The translations under genes were made by a program, and so were the position numbers. From Pseudomonadota bacterium (GTDB lineage Bacteria; Desulfobacterota; Binatia; Binatales; Binataceae): a stretch of 64,000 nt of DNA. This document shows positions 27,000 to 37,331 of this stretch, piece by piece; positions within the stretch are counted from its first letter, which is position 1; each line of letters opens with the position of its first letter. The DNA lies in contig JAJPKA010000020.1 of the NCBI GenBank assembly GCA_021323945.1, positions 868,001-932,000 on the forward strand, written 5' to 3'. The notes under the pieces are model-generated. The model had not been told where the DNA came from. It worked only from the letters and a program-made list of their open reading frames with translations, and did no database searches.

Positions 27000-28154
27000 A
27001 TGAAACGCAGCACTCAGCGGATTCTAACCACGCACACCGGAAGCTTGCCGCGACCCCAGGAACTTTTGACGACGCTGCAGCGCAAAGAGTCAGGTGAGCC
27101 GATCGAGGCAGCTGCGCTTGCTGCCCAAGTCAAATCAGCGGTCAGCGAAATTGTGCGCAAGCAAATCGAGGTTGGGGTTGATATCGTCAATGATGGAGAA
27201 ATGAGCAAGCCGTCTTATTCCACCTATGTCAAAGATCGAATGAGTGGGTTTGACGGCAGTGAAAAGAGCACACCCCTGCGAGCCGCTGACCTTGCCGAGT
27301 TTCGCAATTTCGCTCGCCGCGGCGCTAACGAAACCGGCGTCGCAGTTCTTCGGCGGCCAGCCTGTACCGGGGCCATTGCCTACCGCGATTACGGTGCGCT
27401 TCAGAATGATATCCGAAACCTGCAAGCCGCAATTGCCCAGAGTCAACCGACCGAGGCATTCATGACCGCGGCTTCGCCTGGCGTGATCACTTTTTTTCTG
27501 ACCAACAGGTTTTACCCAACACACGAGGCCTACTTGCGAGCCCTGGCCGAAGCGATGCGCACCGAGTACGAGGCGATCTGCGCAGCTGGCTTCATCCTGC
27601 AAGTCGACTGTCCGGACTTGGCGATGAGTCGTCACGTGCAGTTCAAGGATCTGAGCCTCGCTGAATTCCGCAAAACTATTGAATTGCATGTTGAGGTGCT
27701 GAATTACGCCTTGGCGAACGTGCCAGCGGAGCGCGTTAGGTTACATCTTTGCTGGGGAAATTATGAAGGTCCCCATCATCATGATGTGCCGTTAAGGGAT
27801 ATCCTCGATGTGGTCCTCAAGGCGCGTGTCGGCGCCATCTCCTACGAGGCATCCAATCCTCGGCACGAACATGAATGGGCTGTCTTTAAAGATGTGAAGC
27901 TCCCCGATGGCATGATCTTGATACCAGGTGTTATCGATTCCGTTACTAACTTCATCGAGCACCCTGAACTCGTTGCCCAGCGAATCTGCAATGTGGCGCG
28001 CTACGTCGGGCGCGAAAACGTCATTGCGGGTACCGACTGCGGATTCGCGACGATTGCGGGTTCTTCGCGCGTCGATAGCGAGATTGCCTGGGCGAAATTT
28101 AAAGCCATGGCCGAAGGCGCCAAGCTGGCTAGCCGGGAGCTGTGGCGTTCCTGA
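27000..28154 (+). CDS. MetE C-terminal-type (cobalamin-independent methionine synthase family) protein
   Basis: This 384-residue single barrel corresponds to the catalytic half of MetE. Zinc ligands are visible: His249 and Cys251 in LHLCWGN, Glu283 in SYEASNPRHEHE, and Cys347 in GTDCGF. The opening TTHTGSLPRP is typical of the short MetE-like family, which transfers methyl or related groups to thiols in place of the full-length enzyme. Actual methyl donor and acceptor are unknown. GGAGAAGG precedes the ATG. Its 3' end is followed directly by smpB. Confidence 0.88.
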   Translation: MKRSTQRILTTHTGSLPRPQELLTTLQRKESGEPIEAAALAAQVKSAVSEIVRKQIEVGVDIVNDGEMSKPSYSTYVKDRMSGFDGSEKSTPLRAADLAEFRNFARRGANETGVAVLRRPACTGAIAYRDYGALQNDIRNLQAAIAQSQPTEAFMTAASPGVITFFLTNRFYPTHEAYLRALAEAMRTEYEAICAAGFILQVDCPDLAMSRHVQFKDLSLAEFRKTIELHVEVLNYALANVPAERVRLHLCWGNYEGPHHHDVPLRDILDVVLKARVGAISYEASNPRHEHEWAVFKDVKLPDGMILIPGVIDSVTNFIEHPELVAQRICNVARYVGRENVIAGTDCGFATIAGSSRVDSEIAWAKFKAMAEGAKLASRELWRS

Positions 28155-28159
28155 GGGAA

Positions 28160-28648
28160 ATGGGGACTGGCAAGCAAAAGGGCGTGACCAAAGACGGCAG
28201 CTTGCTAATTGCGGACAATCGCAAGGCGCGTCACGACTTTTTCGTTGAGGAATCGCTTGAGGCCGGCTTGGCCCTGACTGGCACCGAGGTTAAATCGCTG
28301 CGTGACCACCGCGTTAACCTGCGCGACAGTTACGCCCGGATCAAGAACGGCGAAGCTTTTCTATACGGGGTGCATATCGCGGCGTACGCTCCGGCGGGGC
28401 AGTTCAGCCACAAGGAGACCCGGCCGCGCAAACTGCTGATGCATCGGCGCGAAATCAATCGCCTGTGGGGCCGGGTGCGGGAGCGCGGATATTCGCTGGT
28501 ACCACTGAGGATCTACTTCAAGAACGGCCGCGCCAAAGTTGAGATCGCCTTGGCGAAAGGCAAGAAATTGTATGATAAGCGCGAGGCACTTTCGCGTCAG
28601 GCCAATCGTCGGGAAATCGAGCGTACTTTAAAAGGTCGCAATCGATAG
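28160..28648 (+). CDS. smpB: SsrA-binding protein SmpB
   Basis: SmpB binds tmRNA and allows rescue of stalled ribosomes. The protein of about 162 residues has the conserved IADNRKARHDFF, LTGTEVKSLR and YGVHIAAY stretches of the OB-fold and a basic C-terminal tail. The start chosen is the ATG at 28160. A GTG at 28142 inside the MetE-like gene is in frame and would give 168 residues. The first five bases follow the MetE-like stop, so translation may be coupled. No tmRNA gene was found in the window. Confidence 0.93.
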   Translation: MGTGKQKGVTKDGSLLIADNRKARHDFFVEESLEAGLALTGTEVKSLRDHRVNLRDSYARIKNGEAFLYGVHIAAYAPAGQFSHKETRPRKLLMHRREINRLWGRVRERGYSLVPLRIYFKNGRAKVEIALAKGKKLYDKREALSRQANRREIERTLKGRNR

Positions 28649-28911
28649 GATTGGCCAAAAGCCTCACTGCCCAGCCTCGGGTGAGCGCTTCTCGGATGGC
28701 TCCTAATGGAGAAACCCCCGGGGCTCTATCGCTCGCGCAGAAGCAGCCTGGGCGCGAAAACCGACCTATTGGTTGAATTGCCTGTTGTACGCGCCGTTGC
28801 CGAAGTTGGAATCCAAGCCAGAATTAGTATGGTTGTCTCAGTGGCATCGCGTGCGCTTGCGATTGCCTCGCCCAATATGGTGCAATCGCGTCTTGTTCGA
28901 AGGAGATTGCT

Positions 28912-30585
28912 ATGGCGGAGAATTTTCGGAGCAGGCTAATCACCGAGGGAGTGCAACGCTCGCCTAATCGGGCGATGTTGCGGGCGGTGGGCTTCAAAGA
29001 CGAGGATTTCCAGAAACCCATCGTCGGAATCGCCAACGCCTACAGTACTATTACGCCCTGCAATCTCGGCCTCAATCTGCTCGCTCAACGCGCAGAGCGC
29101 GCCATCGCAGCTGCCGGTGCTATGCCTCAGGTGTTCGGCACGATAACCGTCAGTGACGGCATCTCGATGGGCACCGAGGGAATGAAATATTCCCTTGTGT
29201 CACGCGAGGTGATCGCTGACTCGATTGAGACCGCGTGCAATGCCCAGGCCATGGATGGGGTGGTGGCAATCGGCGGCTGCGACAAGAATATGCCAGGTGC
29301 GATGATCGCATTGGCGCGAATGAATATTCCAGCAATTTTCGTCTACGGCGGAACCATCAAAGCGGGTCATTACAATGGCCGCGACCTGACTATCGTGAGT
29401 GCGTTCGAAGCAGTCGGCCAGTATAGTGCTCACAAAATCGACGACCGGGAGCTGCTCGAAATCGAACGCCGTGCCTGCCCTGGCGCCGGGTCCTGTGGCG
29501 GTATGTACACGGCCAACACTATGTCTTCGGCGATCGAAGCGATGGGAATGAGCCTGCCATACTCGTCAACAATGGCCGCGGAAGACGAGGAGAAGGCGCG
29601 CAGTGCCGCTGAATCGGGTGAGGCGGTCGTACGCGCGATTCGTCAACGGCTGCTGCCACGAACGATCATGACGCGTCAGGCCTTCGAAAACGCGATCGCG
29701 GTGGTTATGGCGGTGGGCGGATCGACCAATGCCGTTCTACATCTGCTCGCGATGGCCCATGCTGCAGAAGTGCCCCTGACTATCGATGATTTTGAGGTTA
29801 TTCGGCAGCGGGTACCGGTACTATGCGATCTCAAACCCTCGGGGCGTTATGTTGCCACCGATCTGCATCGCGCCGGCGGCATCCCTCAGGTGATGAAAAT
29901 GTTGCTTAAGCACGGCCTGCTACATGGTGATGCCATCACCATAACCGGCAAGACCGTTGCCGACAATCTGGCCGAGGTGCCGGACAAGCCATCTGCACAG
30001 CAGGACGTTATTCATCAATGGGAGGAACCGGTCTATCCACAAGGTCATTTAGCGATTCTTAAGGGCAATCTTGCGCCCGAAGGATGTGTCGCGAAGATCA
30101 CCGGCATAGCCCATCATCAAATCACCGGCCCGGCCCGCGTCTTCGAGCGCGAGGAGGACTGTCTGGCGGCGATCTTGGCAGGAAAGATCAGGAAGGGTGA
30201 CGTGGTCGTCATCCGCTACGAGGGGCCCAAAGGGGGACCCGGGATGCGGGAGATGTTGTCGCCGACCTCAGCAATCATCGGTGCCGGTCTCGGAGATTCC
30301 GTCGGCTTGATTACCGATGGCCGCTTCTCGGGAGGAACATACGGTTTGGTGGTAGGCCACGTCGCCCCAGAGGCCCAGGTTGGCGGGCTGATCGCACTGG
30401 TCCACGAGGGCGATTCAATTACAATCGATGCCGATCGCAAACTGCTGCAGCTCAATGTTTCTGATGAGGAGCTTGCCCGGCGGCGCGAGGCTTGGCGCCC
30501 GCCACCGCCGCGCTATACCCGCGGCGTTCTGGCTAAATACGCGGCACAAGTGTCGAGTAGCAGCCTGGGAGCAGTTACAGATTAA
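28912..30585 (+). CDS. ilvD: Dihydroxy-acid dehydratase
   Basis: IlvD makes 2-keto acids for isoleucine, valine and leucine synthesis by dehydrating dihydroxy acids. The full-length 557-residue protein has Cys50, Cys123 (GGCDKNMPG) and Cys195 ([12 protein letters not shown]) in the positions that bind the Fe-S cluster, with Lys125 as the carbamylated Mg ligand. The spacing fits the [2Fe-2S] type. AAGGAG lies 8 bp before the ATG. Other ilv or leu genes are not adjacent. Confidence 0.96.
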   Translation: MAENFRSRLITEGVQRSPNRAMLRAVGFKDEDFQKPIVGIANAYSTITPCNLGLNLLAQRAERAIAAAGAMPQVFGTITVSDGISMGTEGMKYSLVSREVIADSIETACNAQAMDGVVAIGGCDKNMPGAMIALARMNIPAIFVYGGTIKAGHYNGRDLTIVSAFEAVGQYSAHKIDDRELLEIERRACPGAGSCGGMYTANTMSSAIEAMGMSLPYSSTMAAEDEEKARSAAESGEAVVRAIRQRLLPRTIMTRQAFENAIAVVMAVGGSTNAVLHLLAMAHAAEVPLTIDDFEVIRQRVPVLCDLKPSGRYVATDLHRAGGIPQVMKMLLKHGLLHGDAITITGKTVADNLAEVPDKPSAQQDVIHQWEEPVYPQGHLAILKGNLAPEGCVAKITGIAHHQITGPARVFEREEDCLAAILAGKIRKGDVVVIRYEGPKGGPGMREMLSPTSAIIGAGLGDSVGLITDGRFSGGTYGLVVGHVAPEAQVGGLIALVHEGDSITIDADRKLLQLNVSDEELARRREAWRPPPPRYTRGVLAKYAAQVSSSSLGAVTD

Positions 30586-30642
30586 CTGCCCGCGAGGTTT
30601 TCGGCCGAATGAAATTCTGCGCGGCGGCGCGTCGCCGTTGGC

Positions 30643-30918
30643 TCAATGCAATTGGCGCGGGGCCCGAACCAGACGTTGTTGCCGCCGCACGAGCAGATGA
30701 GCCACGCGCAAGAGCGACTGTGCATCCTCGGGCAGCTCAAGGTATTCGGTGGCACTGGTAGGACGCAGTGTTAGTCCTTGGGCTGAGCGCGTCAACACCA
30801 GGATCTCCGCGCATCCGCGGCAGATACTGACGTCTTGCGCCCCAGGGTCGCGACGGCCGGCAATTTTACCCCCGTCCATTAGCTGTGTTCCGCAAGTTGG
30901 GCAATTAGTTCCCCCCAC
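30643..30918 (-). CDS. Small zinc-ribbon protein of unknown function
   Basis: The 91-residue protein has a CPTCG knuckle (Cys6, Cys9) and a CRGC knuckle (Cys33, Cys36), forming a four-cysteine zinc ribbon, followed by a helical part (LPEDAQSLLRVAHLLVRRQQR). A GTG start is chosen because GGAGG lies exactly 6 bp upstream. A longer frame to 30957 lacks a site. It may bind nucleic acid or a protein partner. No family is recognised. Confidence 0.6.
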   Translation of the reverse strand: MGGTNCPTCGTQLMDGGKIAGRRDPGAQDVSICRGCAEILVLTRSAQGLTLRPTSATEYLELPEDAQSLLRVAHLLVRRQQRLVRAPRQLH

Positions 30919-31559
30919 TCTAAACCTCCAAGCTGATCGAGACCTGGATGCAGCCAAAGCCCATCCGATGGTATCAATAGATCACGAGCCGCCGGCCCGT
31001 GGCCGATGGCGGCCAACGTAAATCAATGTCAGCGGCGCTCTCTCTTTGGATTCCATATTTTAATTGGACACAGTCGGCACAAATCGCTGATCTAGCAGCA
31101 ATGTCTTCAAGGCAAGGCTGAGAAGAACAAAAGGCGTCAGGGGTCTTCGACGGCGTTTCATTCTGCCCACGTGCGCTCGAGTTCGACGAGCTTTGAGAAG
31201 AGGCGCTGTAGGGCTTGGCATGGAATGATCGCAAATACGACTCCGGTAGAGCTTCAAATGTTCGGTGCCCCCCATGCGGAGTTCCACCAGTATCGCCAAA
31301 ACTGCAAAGGTGAAGCAAGCAGTTGCGATCAACTGGCTTGGCGTCAAACCTTGATTTGAGCTGTCGAGCTGGGTCAGGGACCTGCCTGCGGGCAACAGTC
31401 GCAACTCTTAGATACATTGTGGCAATTATAGAAGTCGAAAAGAGGAGGTTCATTTGCTGATTTTTCAGGCCGTCGAAGCCTGGATAATCTGTTCTCGTTA
31501 GCAGTCGCGATTCGTTTAGGATGGAGGGGCAGTGCTCGAGTTCCGGCCGGAGGTGAACC
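30919..31559. other. Intergenic region without recognised gene
   Basis: The 640 bp between the divergent zinc-ribbon and NAD synthetase genes contain only overlapping frames on both strands with no protein features. The AT-rich stretches around 31050-31065 and 31415-31445 could hold promoters. I see no hairpin of note. Confidence 0.4.
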
Positions 31560-33635
31560 GTGCGTTTGGGCGAGAACTTTTTCAATTTGTATAGCCATGA
31601 CTTCATCCGCGTGGCGGTTGCCATTCCACCGGTCCGAATAGCCGACCCCGAGTTCAACGCGAAGCAGACAATCGAGCTGATGAAAAGCGCCGGGCAGAAA
31701 CGCGCGGCGCTGGTTTTGTTTCCAGAATTGGGGCTGTCCGCTTATACCTGCGACGATCTGTTTCATCAACGTGCGCTCCTCGAGGCCTGCCACGACGCCA
31801 TCGGTCGGATCATTGAAGCCTCGCGCGAGGTGCCGATAGTCGCAGTGGTGGGGTGTCCAATCCCGTTCGACCATCTGCTCTACAACTGCGCGGTGGTCGT
31901 CTCACGCGGGCGGATTCTCGGGGTGGTCCCGAAGACTTATTTGCCGAACTATCGGGAGTTCTACGAGGCTCGCCAGTTCAATTCGGGTGAAAACGCGCTT
32001 CGAGATACGGTCGAGCTCTGCGGCCAGCGAGACGTACCGTTCGGCTCGCGCATAATTTTCGTATGTAGGACGCAACCTCTGTTCAGCTTTCATGTTGAGA
32101 TCTGCAAGGATCTCTGGGTACCGATCCCGCCGTCGACTGATGCTGCTTTGGCCGGCGCCACCGTACTGCTCAACTTATCGGCGTCCAACATCACGGTGAG
32201 TAAGGCCGGATACCGACGTCAGTTAGTGTCGAGCCAGTCAGCCCGGTGTCTGGCCGCATATCTCTACAGTGCCGCCGGTACCGGTGAATCGACCACGGAT
32301 TTAGCCTGGGACGGGCATGCCCTGATTGCCGAAAACGGCAACGTCGTGGCTGAGTCGCGGCGATTCGAGGATCCGCCACAACTAATCTGCTCCGAGATTG
32401 ACTTGGAGCGGCTTGCGCAGGAACGCATGCGTCAGACGAGTTTTGGCCAGGCGATTCGGCGCGAGGTCAGCCGGTTGCGTGGCTTCCGGACGGTGAACTT
32501 CGAGATCGAGCTACGCCAAAACGAGCCGTTGCTACTGGAACGGAGCTATGAGCGATTTCCTTATGTTCCCGCCGATCCCTTGGGACGTGAAGAACGTTGC
32601 GCCGAGGTCTATCAGATCCAGGTTCAGGGATTGATGACCCGACTGCGTGCCACGGGGCTTCAGCACGTCGTGCTTGGCATCTCCGGCGGCATCGACTCGA
32701 CTCAGGCTTTGCTGGTAAGTGCCCAGGTAATGGACCGGCTTGGCTATCCGCGCCGGAACATCATCGCGTATACAATGCCTGGCTTTGCGACTAGCAGCCG
32801 AACCTTGGATCAGGCGAAGCGTCTGATGACCAGCATTGGATGCGAAGCCCACGAACTCGACATCAGGCCTGCTGCCCGTCAAATGTTGCTGGACATCGGT
32901 CATCCTTTCGGCTCAGGCAGCGAGACCTTCGACGTAACGTTTGAGAACGTACAAGCTGGAGAGAGGACTAATTATCTCTTTCGTATCGCCAATTTACGCA
33001 ACGCCCTGGTGGTAGGAACGGGCGATCTCAGTGAGCTTGCTCTGGGTTGGTGTACCTATGGCGTTGGCGATCATATGTCGCACTATGCGGTCAACGCGAG
33101 CGTGCCCAAAACTTTAATACAGCACGTTATCCGTTGGGTAGCGGAAACCGAACGCTTCGGCGCGGAAACCAGTTCTATCTTGCGTGACATTCTGGCCACC
33201 GAGATCAGTCCCGAACTTGTGCCGGGTAAAGCCGGGACGATTCAGGCGACGGAAGCGTTCATTGGACCTTATGAACTGCAGGACTTTAATCTCTATTACA
33301 CGGTGCGCTTTGGATACCGACCGAGCAAGATAGCCTTTCTGGCATATTGTGCCTGGCGCGATCGCTCTGCCGGGCTATGGCCTGATATTCCGCCCGACAA
33401 GCGCCATGAGTACACGCTGGGCGAGATCAAAGGGCATTTGCGCACCTTCCTGCTTCGTTTTTTTCAACTCAGTCAGTTCAAGCGAAGTTGCATTCCGAAC
33501 GCGCCGAAGGTTGGATCGGGTGGCTCACTTTCCCCGCGCGGTGATTATCGTGCACCTAGCGACAGCGATGCCGCCGCATGGTTGGCAGAGTTGGAATTAG
33601 TGCCTGAATCAGAAGAGCATTCCCATACCTCTTAA
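31560..33635 (+). CDS. nadE: Glutamine-dependent NAD+ synthetase
   Basis: NadE makes NAD+ from deamido-NAD+ with glutamine-derived ammonia. The 691 residues contain an N-terminal nitrilase-type glutaminase with triad Glu56 (FPELGLS), Lys125 (PKTYLPNYREFYE) and Cys182 (EICKDLW), and a C-terminal synthetase with the PP-loop SGGIDS at 375-380 and the FGxGS/NVQAGERTNYL region near 445. Length matches the two-domain enzyme found in Mycobacterium. GTG start with CGGAGGTG 6 bp upstream. Confidence 0.95.
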   Translation: MRLGENFFNLYSHDFIRVAVAIPPVRIADPEFNAKQTIELMKSAGQKRAALVLFPELGLSAYTCDDLFHQRALLEACHDAIGRIIEASREVPIVAVVGCPIPFDHLLYNCAVVVSRGRILGVVPKTYLPNYREFYEARQFNSGENALRDTVELCGQRDVPFGSRIIFVCRTQPLFSFHVEICKDLWVPIPPSTDAALAGATVLLNLSASNITVSKAGYRRQLVSSQSARCLAAYLYSAAGTGESTTDLAWDGHALIAENGNVVAESRRFEDPPQLICSEIDLERLAQERMRQTSFGQAIRREVSRLRGFRTVNFEIELRQNEPLLLERSYERFPYVPADPLGREERCAEVYQIQVQGLMTRLRATGLQHVVLGISGGIDSTQALLVSAQVMDRLGYPRRNIIAYTMPGFATSSRTLDQAKRLMTSIGCEAHELDIRPAARQMLLDIGHPFGSGSETFDVTFENVQAGERTNYLFRIANLRNALVVGTGDLSELALGWCTYGVGDHMSHYAVNASVPKTLIQHVIRWVAETERFGAETSSILRDILATEISPELVPGKAGTIQATEAFIGPYELQDFNLYYTVRFGYRPSKIAFLAYCAWRDRSAGLWPDIPPDKRHEYTLGEIKGHLRTFLLRFFQLSQFKRSCIPNAPKVGSGGSLSPRGDYRAPSDSDAAAWLAELELVPESEEHSHTS

Positions 33636-34152
33636 CTCGAACAACCTGCCATGCAAAATTTGCCGCCCGCGGCTGTGCGACTTGGAAAAGCTGGGGCCGT
33701 CAAAACGCAGTCAAGAGCTGGTGATCCAGAACGAAAAGGGATGGTCGACCACGTCGGTCAAGCGCCAACGAGAAGTGGGATTCGGCGAGATGCCTTTGCC
33801 TAGGCCCAACTAGAGGTAAATTCGACCACATAGAATCACCTCATCTTTATGCGGTTCGGCTGTCTCGTGGCCGGGTAGACAGGTTCCCTCCAGCCATGGC
33901 CTCAAGTTGGGCGGTCGCTCAAGCGCTCGGGAGAGCCAGTACCTAACTGGGCATGTCTATTGCACCCAGACGCTTACAATTGTGAAATCCAAGTAGTGTT
34001 GAGTTTGGTGATTTTGGGCCGCCAACTTCAGGTATCGGCTTAGGGCTCGAAGTTGTAAGCAATAAGAGCTGAATCATTCGGTGAATGGGAATTCAACTTA
34101 GGGTAGAACGCGAGCATCCAATTGCTAGTAGTAATTAACAGGAACTATCGAT
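33636..34152. other. Intergenic region without recognised gene
   Basis: These 517 bp lie between two same-strand genes. A 49-codon frame beginning at 33651 (MQNLPPAAVR) lacks a ribosome site and homology. Codon usage and AT-rich patches look non-coding. The last 60 bp probably hold the promoter and the AGGAA ribosome site of the ferritin-like gene. Confidence 0.4.
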
Positions 34153-34806
34153 ATGAAAAAACGTAGCATTTCGCGCGCTCGCAGCGATGGGCGACCGTCG
34201 GCTCGCAAGAAGCCTACGTTGCGCCGGCCCCAAGCGCGCAGCAGGACCTCACTCAGCTCGCAATGGCTGAAGGAATTTTTCTCGGAAATGCTCGCCGTCG
34301 AGCAGGGCGGAGTGGAACTCTACGAGCGCGCACTCAAAGAGCTCACGCATGACGATCTCAGGCCGAAATTGGAACAGTTCCGTGAGCAGACGCAACAGCA
34401 CGTCGAACTCTGCCAAGAGATGCTTAATGCAGCTGGCGGAGGTGAAGGAGAAAAGAGTCCTTCTGCCGAGGCGGCCGAGCACAAAGCCCGGGGCCTTCTG
34501 TCAACTGAGGTTCCGGATAACTTGAAGGACATCAACAATCTCGAAAATCTGCTCCTTGCCGAAACCAAAGATCATTGGAACTGGGAACTGCTCGGCTCGC
34601 TGATGGACCAGATCGAAGGGCGCGATTTGAAGAAGGTCGTGAGCCGGGCGGTTCGGGAGGTTCGGCGCCAGGAAAACCAGCATCTGAGCTGGAACCAGAA
34701 AATGCTTACTCGCCTCGCGACGGAGACAGCTCATCGCGAGCCCCAGACGGACGAGCGGAGCGAACCAGAGGATCAAGAAGAGGAAAGCGCGGAACATGAT
34801 TACTAG
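34153..34806 (+). CDS. Ferritin-like diiron-domain protein
   Basis: This 217-residue protein is a four-helix bundle (about 35-195). It has Glu in EQGGVELYERAL (helix 1), EQTQQH (helix 2), AETKDHWNWELL (helix 3) and the ENQH E-x-x-H motif in helix 4, giving possible iron ligands. The N-terminal 35 residues are highly basic and disordered (KKRSISRARSDGRPSARKK), suggesting DNA or RNA contact as in Dps-like proteins. The C-terminal tail is acidic. It could store iron or protect against oxidative stress. AGGAA precedes the ATG. Confidence 0.72.
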   Translation: MKKRSISRARSDGRPSARKKPTLRRPQARSRTSLSSQWLKEFFSEMLAVEQGGVELYERALKELTHDDLRPKLEQFREQTQQHVELCQEMLNAAGGGEGEKSPSAEAAEHKARGLLSTEVPDNLKDINNLENLLLAETKDHWNWELLGSLMDQIEGRDLKKVVSRAVREVRRQENQHLSWNQKMLTRLATETAHREPQTDERSEPEDQEEESAEHDY

Positions 34807-34956
34807 AAGGACTCTGATTTGGATCTATAGTCGCGCATGCCGACGTGACGTATCATCGTTCGAGTCCGATGTGGCCGCTGCAAACACGGGCAAATCGTCC
34901 ATTCGTACGAGTAAACGGCCGACTTGCTCGGCAGATGCCGCGGGAATTCGGCCGTC

Positions 34957-36783
34957 ATGCCAAATGCTCAGCTGACAAAGATCGGTGCGGATGAGGTTAT
35001 CGAGGACCGGTTTGATGGCGGTCGAGCAGCACGACCGCTGCTCGGGATAGTCATCGCCACAGCGATTCTCTACTATGGCCGCGATCTTCTGCTACCCATC
35101 GCCTTTGCCGTCATCCTGGCGATCGTTTTCAGCCCTGTCGTGCGGCGTATCGAACCATGGCTGGGCCGTGCGTGGAGCAGTGCGATCGTCGTCGTTACCG
35201 GAATGCTTGCGATCGCCGGGATCGTTTACTTCCTGACCATCGAGCTGACCGCTGTTGCGGTAGAAGTTTCATCGTATTCCACGAATATTGCTACTAAGCT
35301 GTCGCACCTCGAAAAGAGCACGCCGGCCTGGCTACGGGCAATTGAACAGGCATTTCATAATATCGAGAGCGAGCTTCAGCGCAACCAGGCGCACAGAGTT
35401 CCAACCCAACGGACGTTGGAGGCGGCGCCGGCTTGGTCTCCTCTGAATGAGTTTGCCAAATCGGCAGGATCCCTGATTGGAGGAATCGCCGAAGCGGTGT
35501 TGACGGTCGTCTTGCTTTTTTTTCTGCTGTACAGCCGACTCGACTTACGCGACCGTTTCGTCCGGCTGGCAGCGCGTGCCGGGATACCGGTAGCCGCCCA
35601 AGCAATCGAGGCGGCTGGCAACACAGTGAGTCGCTACCTTTTCTTGTTCTCAGTCGTCAATCTTTCCTACGGCATTATTAGCGGCCTCATCCTGTGGGGC
35701 ATAGGAATGCCCAATCCCGAACTGTGGGGGACACTCGGCTTTGTGCTGCGATATATTCCTTACGTAGGCGCAACGGTTTCGGCGGTTTTGCCCACTCTGG
35801 TGGCGTTTGCAGTATTCCCAGGCTGGACCAAAGCCATCGAAGTAGTCGCCACATTTGTCGGACTGGATCAAGTTGCAGCGCAGTTTGTCGAACCGTTCTT
35901 CATCGGCGCCGGGGTGGGTGTGTCTCCGGTGGCATTGCTGTTTTCCGCCGCATACTGGACCTGGCTCTGGGGTCCGGCAGGTCTGGTGATTGCCACGCCC
36001 CTGACGGCATGCATCAAGGTGGCGGGAGATTATATCCCGTCTCTGGATTTTTTCTCGTTGTTGCTCGGGGCTGATGTCGCGCTTGAGGATTATCGCGACT
36101 ATTATCGTAAATTGCTCGAGCTCAATCGTGAAGAAGCGGCAGCTTTTGCCACGCGTTACTGTGACGAGCACGGACTCGAGGCGACGTACAAAGAACTGTT
36201 CGCACCGGCAATCGAACTGGCCGGACAGGAATTCGAGCAGGATCATTTAAGCCCCTCAACCGGGCAATTTATCGTCGATACGACCCGCGAGCTCATAGCG
36301 CAGCTCGGCAGCCGCTTCACCAAGCCGCGCGTCCTACCACCATACCGCGTTCTGGGCGTTTGTGCGCCCGGTGAATATCACAGCCTCGGGCTTATCATCG
36401 TCCTAGAGCTGATGCGTCAGGACGGCATTGCGGCCAGCTTTGTTGGCGAGAACAAAACACTTGCCGAGATTCGTGATTTCGCCAATCGCTATACACCCGA
36501 TATCATCTGTATCAGTTGCACCACGAGCTCGAATCTGGCAGCGACCGTACAGGCGGTGCGTGCCTTGAAGGCTGACAGGCCGCAACTCGTGATCTTTGCC
36601 GGTGGCGCCGCGGCTGCCGCTGCGAGCCAAGAATTGATTGAAGCGGGATGTGCGAGAGTATGCGCTAATGACTCTGAGGGGCGCAGAGCTGTTCGGCAAT
36701 ACGCATTAAACCGAGCGCGAACACGACCCTCCGGCGAGTTCTGGTTTCCGATCCGCTTCCCATCAAAACGGCAGACTCGGTGA
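34957..36783 (+). CDS. AI-2E-family transporter fused to a B12-binding-like domain
   Basis: The 608-residue protein has an N-terminal AI-2E/PerM domain of about eight membrane helices (roughly 25-375), with the family loop between helices and LRYIPYVGA. It continues into a cytoplasmic helical cap (about 375-450) and a Rossmann domain (about 460-580). The latter has APGEYHSLGL, which matches the cobalamin D-x-H-x-x-G motif with Asp replaced by Glu and His475 retained, and the following GGAAAAAA phosphate-loop-like segment. The transporter class exports small molecules or acts as an Na+/H+ antiporter. Cobalamin or another ligand might gate it, which is inference. The ATG at 34957 is preferred over a TTG 33 bp upstream. 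Confidence 0.8.
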   Translation: MPNAQLTKIGADEVIEDRFDGGRAARPLLGIVIATAILYYGRDLLLPIAFAVILAIVFSPVVRRIEPWLGRAWSSAIVVVTGMLAIAGIVYFLTIELTAVAVEVSSYSTNIATKLSHLEKSTPAWLRAIEQAFHNIESELQRNQAHRVPTQRTLEAAPAWSPLNEFAKSAGSLIGGIAEAVLTVVLLFFLLYSRLDLRDRFVRLAARAGIPVAAQAIEAAGNTVSRYLFLFSVVNLSYGIISGLILWGIGMPNPELWGTLGFVLRYIPYVGATVSAVLPTLVAFAVFPGWTKAIEVVATFVGLDQVAAQFVEPFFIGAGVGVSPVALLFSAAYWTWLWGPAGLVIATPLTACIKVAGDYIPSLDFFSLLLGADVALEDYRDYYRKLLELNREEAAAFATRYCDEHGLEATYKELFAPAIELAGQEFEQDHLSPSTGQFIVDTTRELIAQLGSRFTKPRVLPPYRVLGVCAPGEYHSLGLIIVLELMRQDGIAASFVGENKTLAEIRDFANRYTPDIICISCTTSSNLAATVQAVRALKADRPQLVIFAGGAAAAAASQELIEAGCARVCANDSEGRRAVRQYALNRARTRPSGEFWFPIRFPSKRQTR

Positions 36784-37331
36784 CTAAACTCATCTGCTCT
36801 TCGAGGAACCAGAAGCGGTCGTGACAGCAATCTCAGCCCCGAGTTTTCAGTCGGTTGTCGACCTTTTTATGTGGTCCGCTTGGGGAGCAGGGCCGGTTGC
36901 AATCCGGTCGAGTCCGAGGGCTGGAGCCATAATCGAAAATCACCAGAAATACCAAACGCCTAATATAGTATTGGCGAAATTACATAGTCGGATGCTACAC
37001 GAATCCCAACCGACGCGCGTCTCGCTGCATTATAATTGATGAGCACGAGCTGCGCCGAGAACGCTGTGAAGAAAAGTGTAAAGTGGCAACCTAATCGAAG
37101 CACACCGTCTCAGCAAAGTGGGATGTTGGCTGCTTTCCTTTTTAACGCGGTTGAGTCGGGCGAAGCGACAGCCTGCGACGTGATAGAGATCCCATTGTTC
37201 ATAGTAATTAAGTCGAGTGGTTCAGATGCGTCTAACAATGGGAAGCTTGGACTGATTGCTGTCGCTAGGATACGTTCGGAAGTCAGCGCCCTCAAGCGTA
37301 TGCTGGCATTGAATTCAGAAAAGGACAGGGC
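36784..37331. other. Intergenic region, AT-rich part with a TATAAT hexamer
   Basis: No gene is supported in 548 bp. A perfect TATAAT at 37031-37036 has no matching -35 at 17 bp, so a promoter is only possible. A 117-codon plus-strand frame (37036-37389) overlaps the next gene and carries no recognised features. The segment 36930-37045 is noticeably AT-rich compared with its neighbours. Confidence 0.35.

Noticed and set aside
30974-31657. 227-codon minus-strand frame in the nadE upstream spacer
   Set aside because: It overlaps the nadE start, has low-complexity composition and shows no recognisable motif.
33651-33800. 49-codon frame after nadE
   Set aside because: No ribosome site, no motif, and composition like non-coding DNA.
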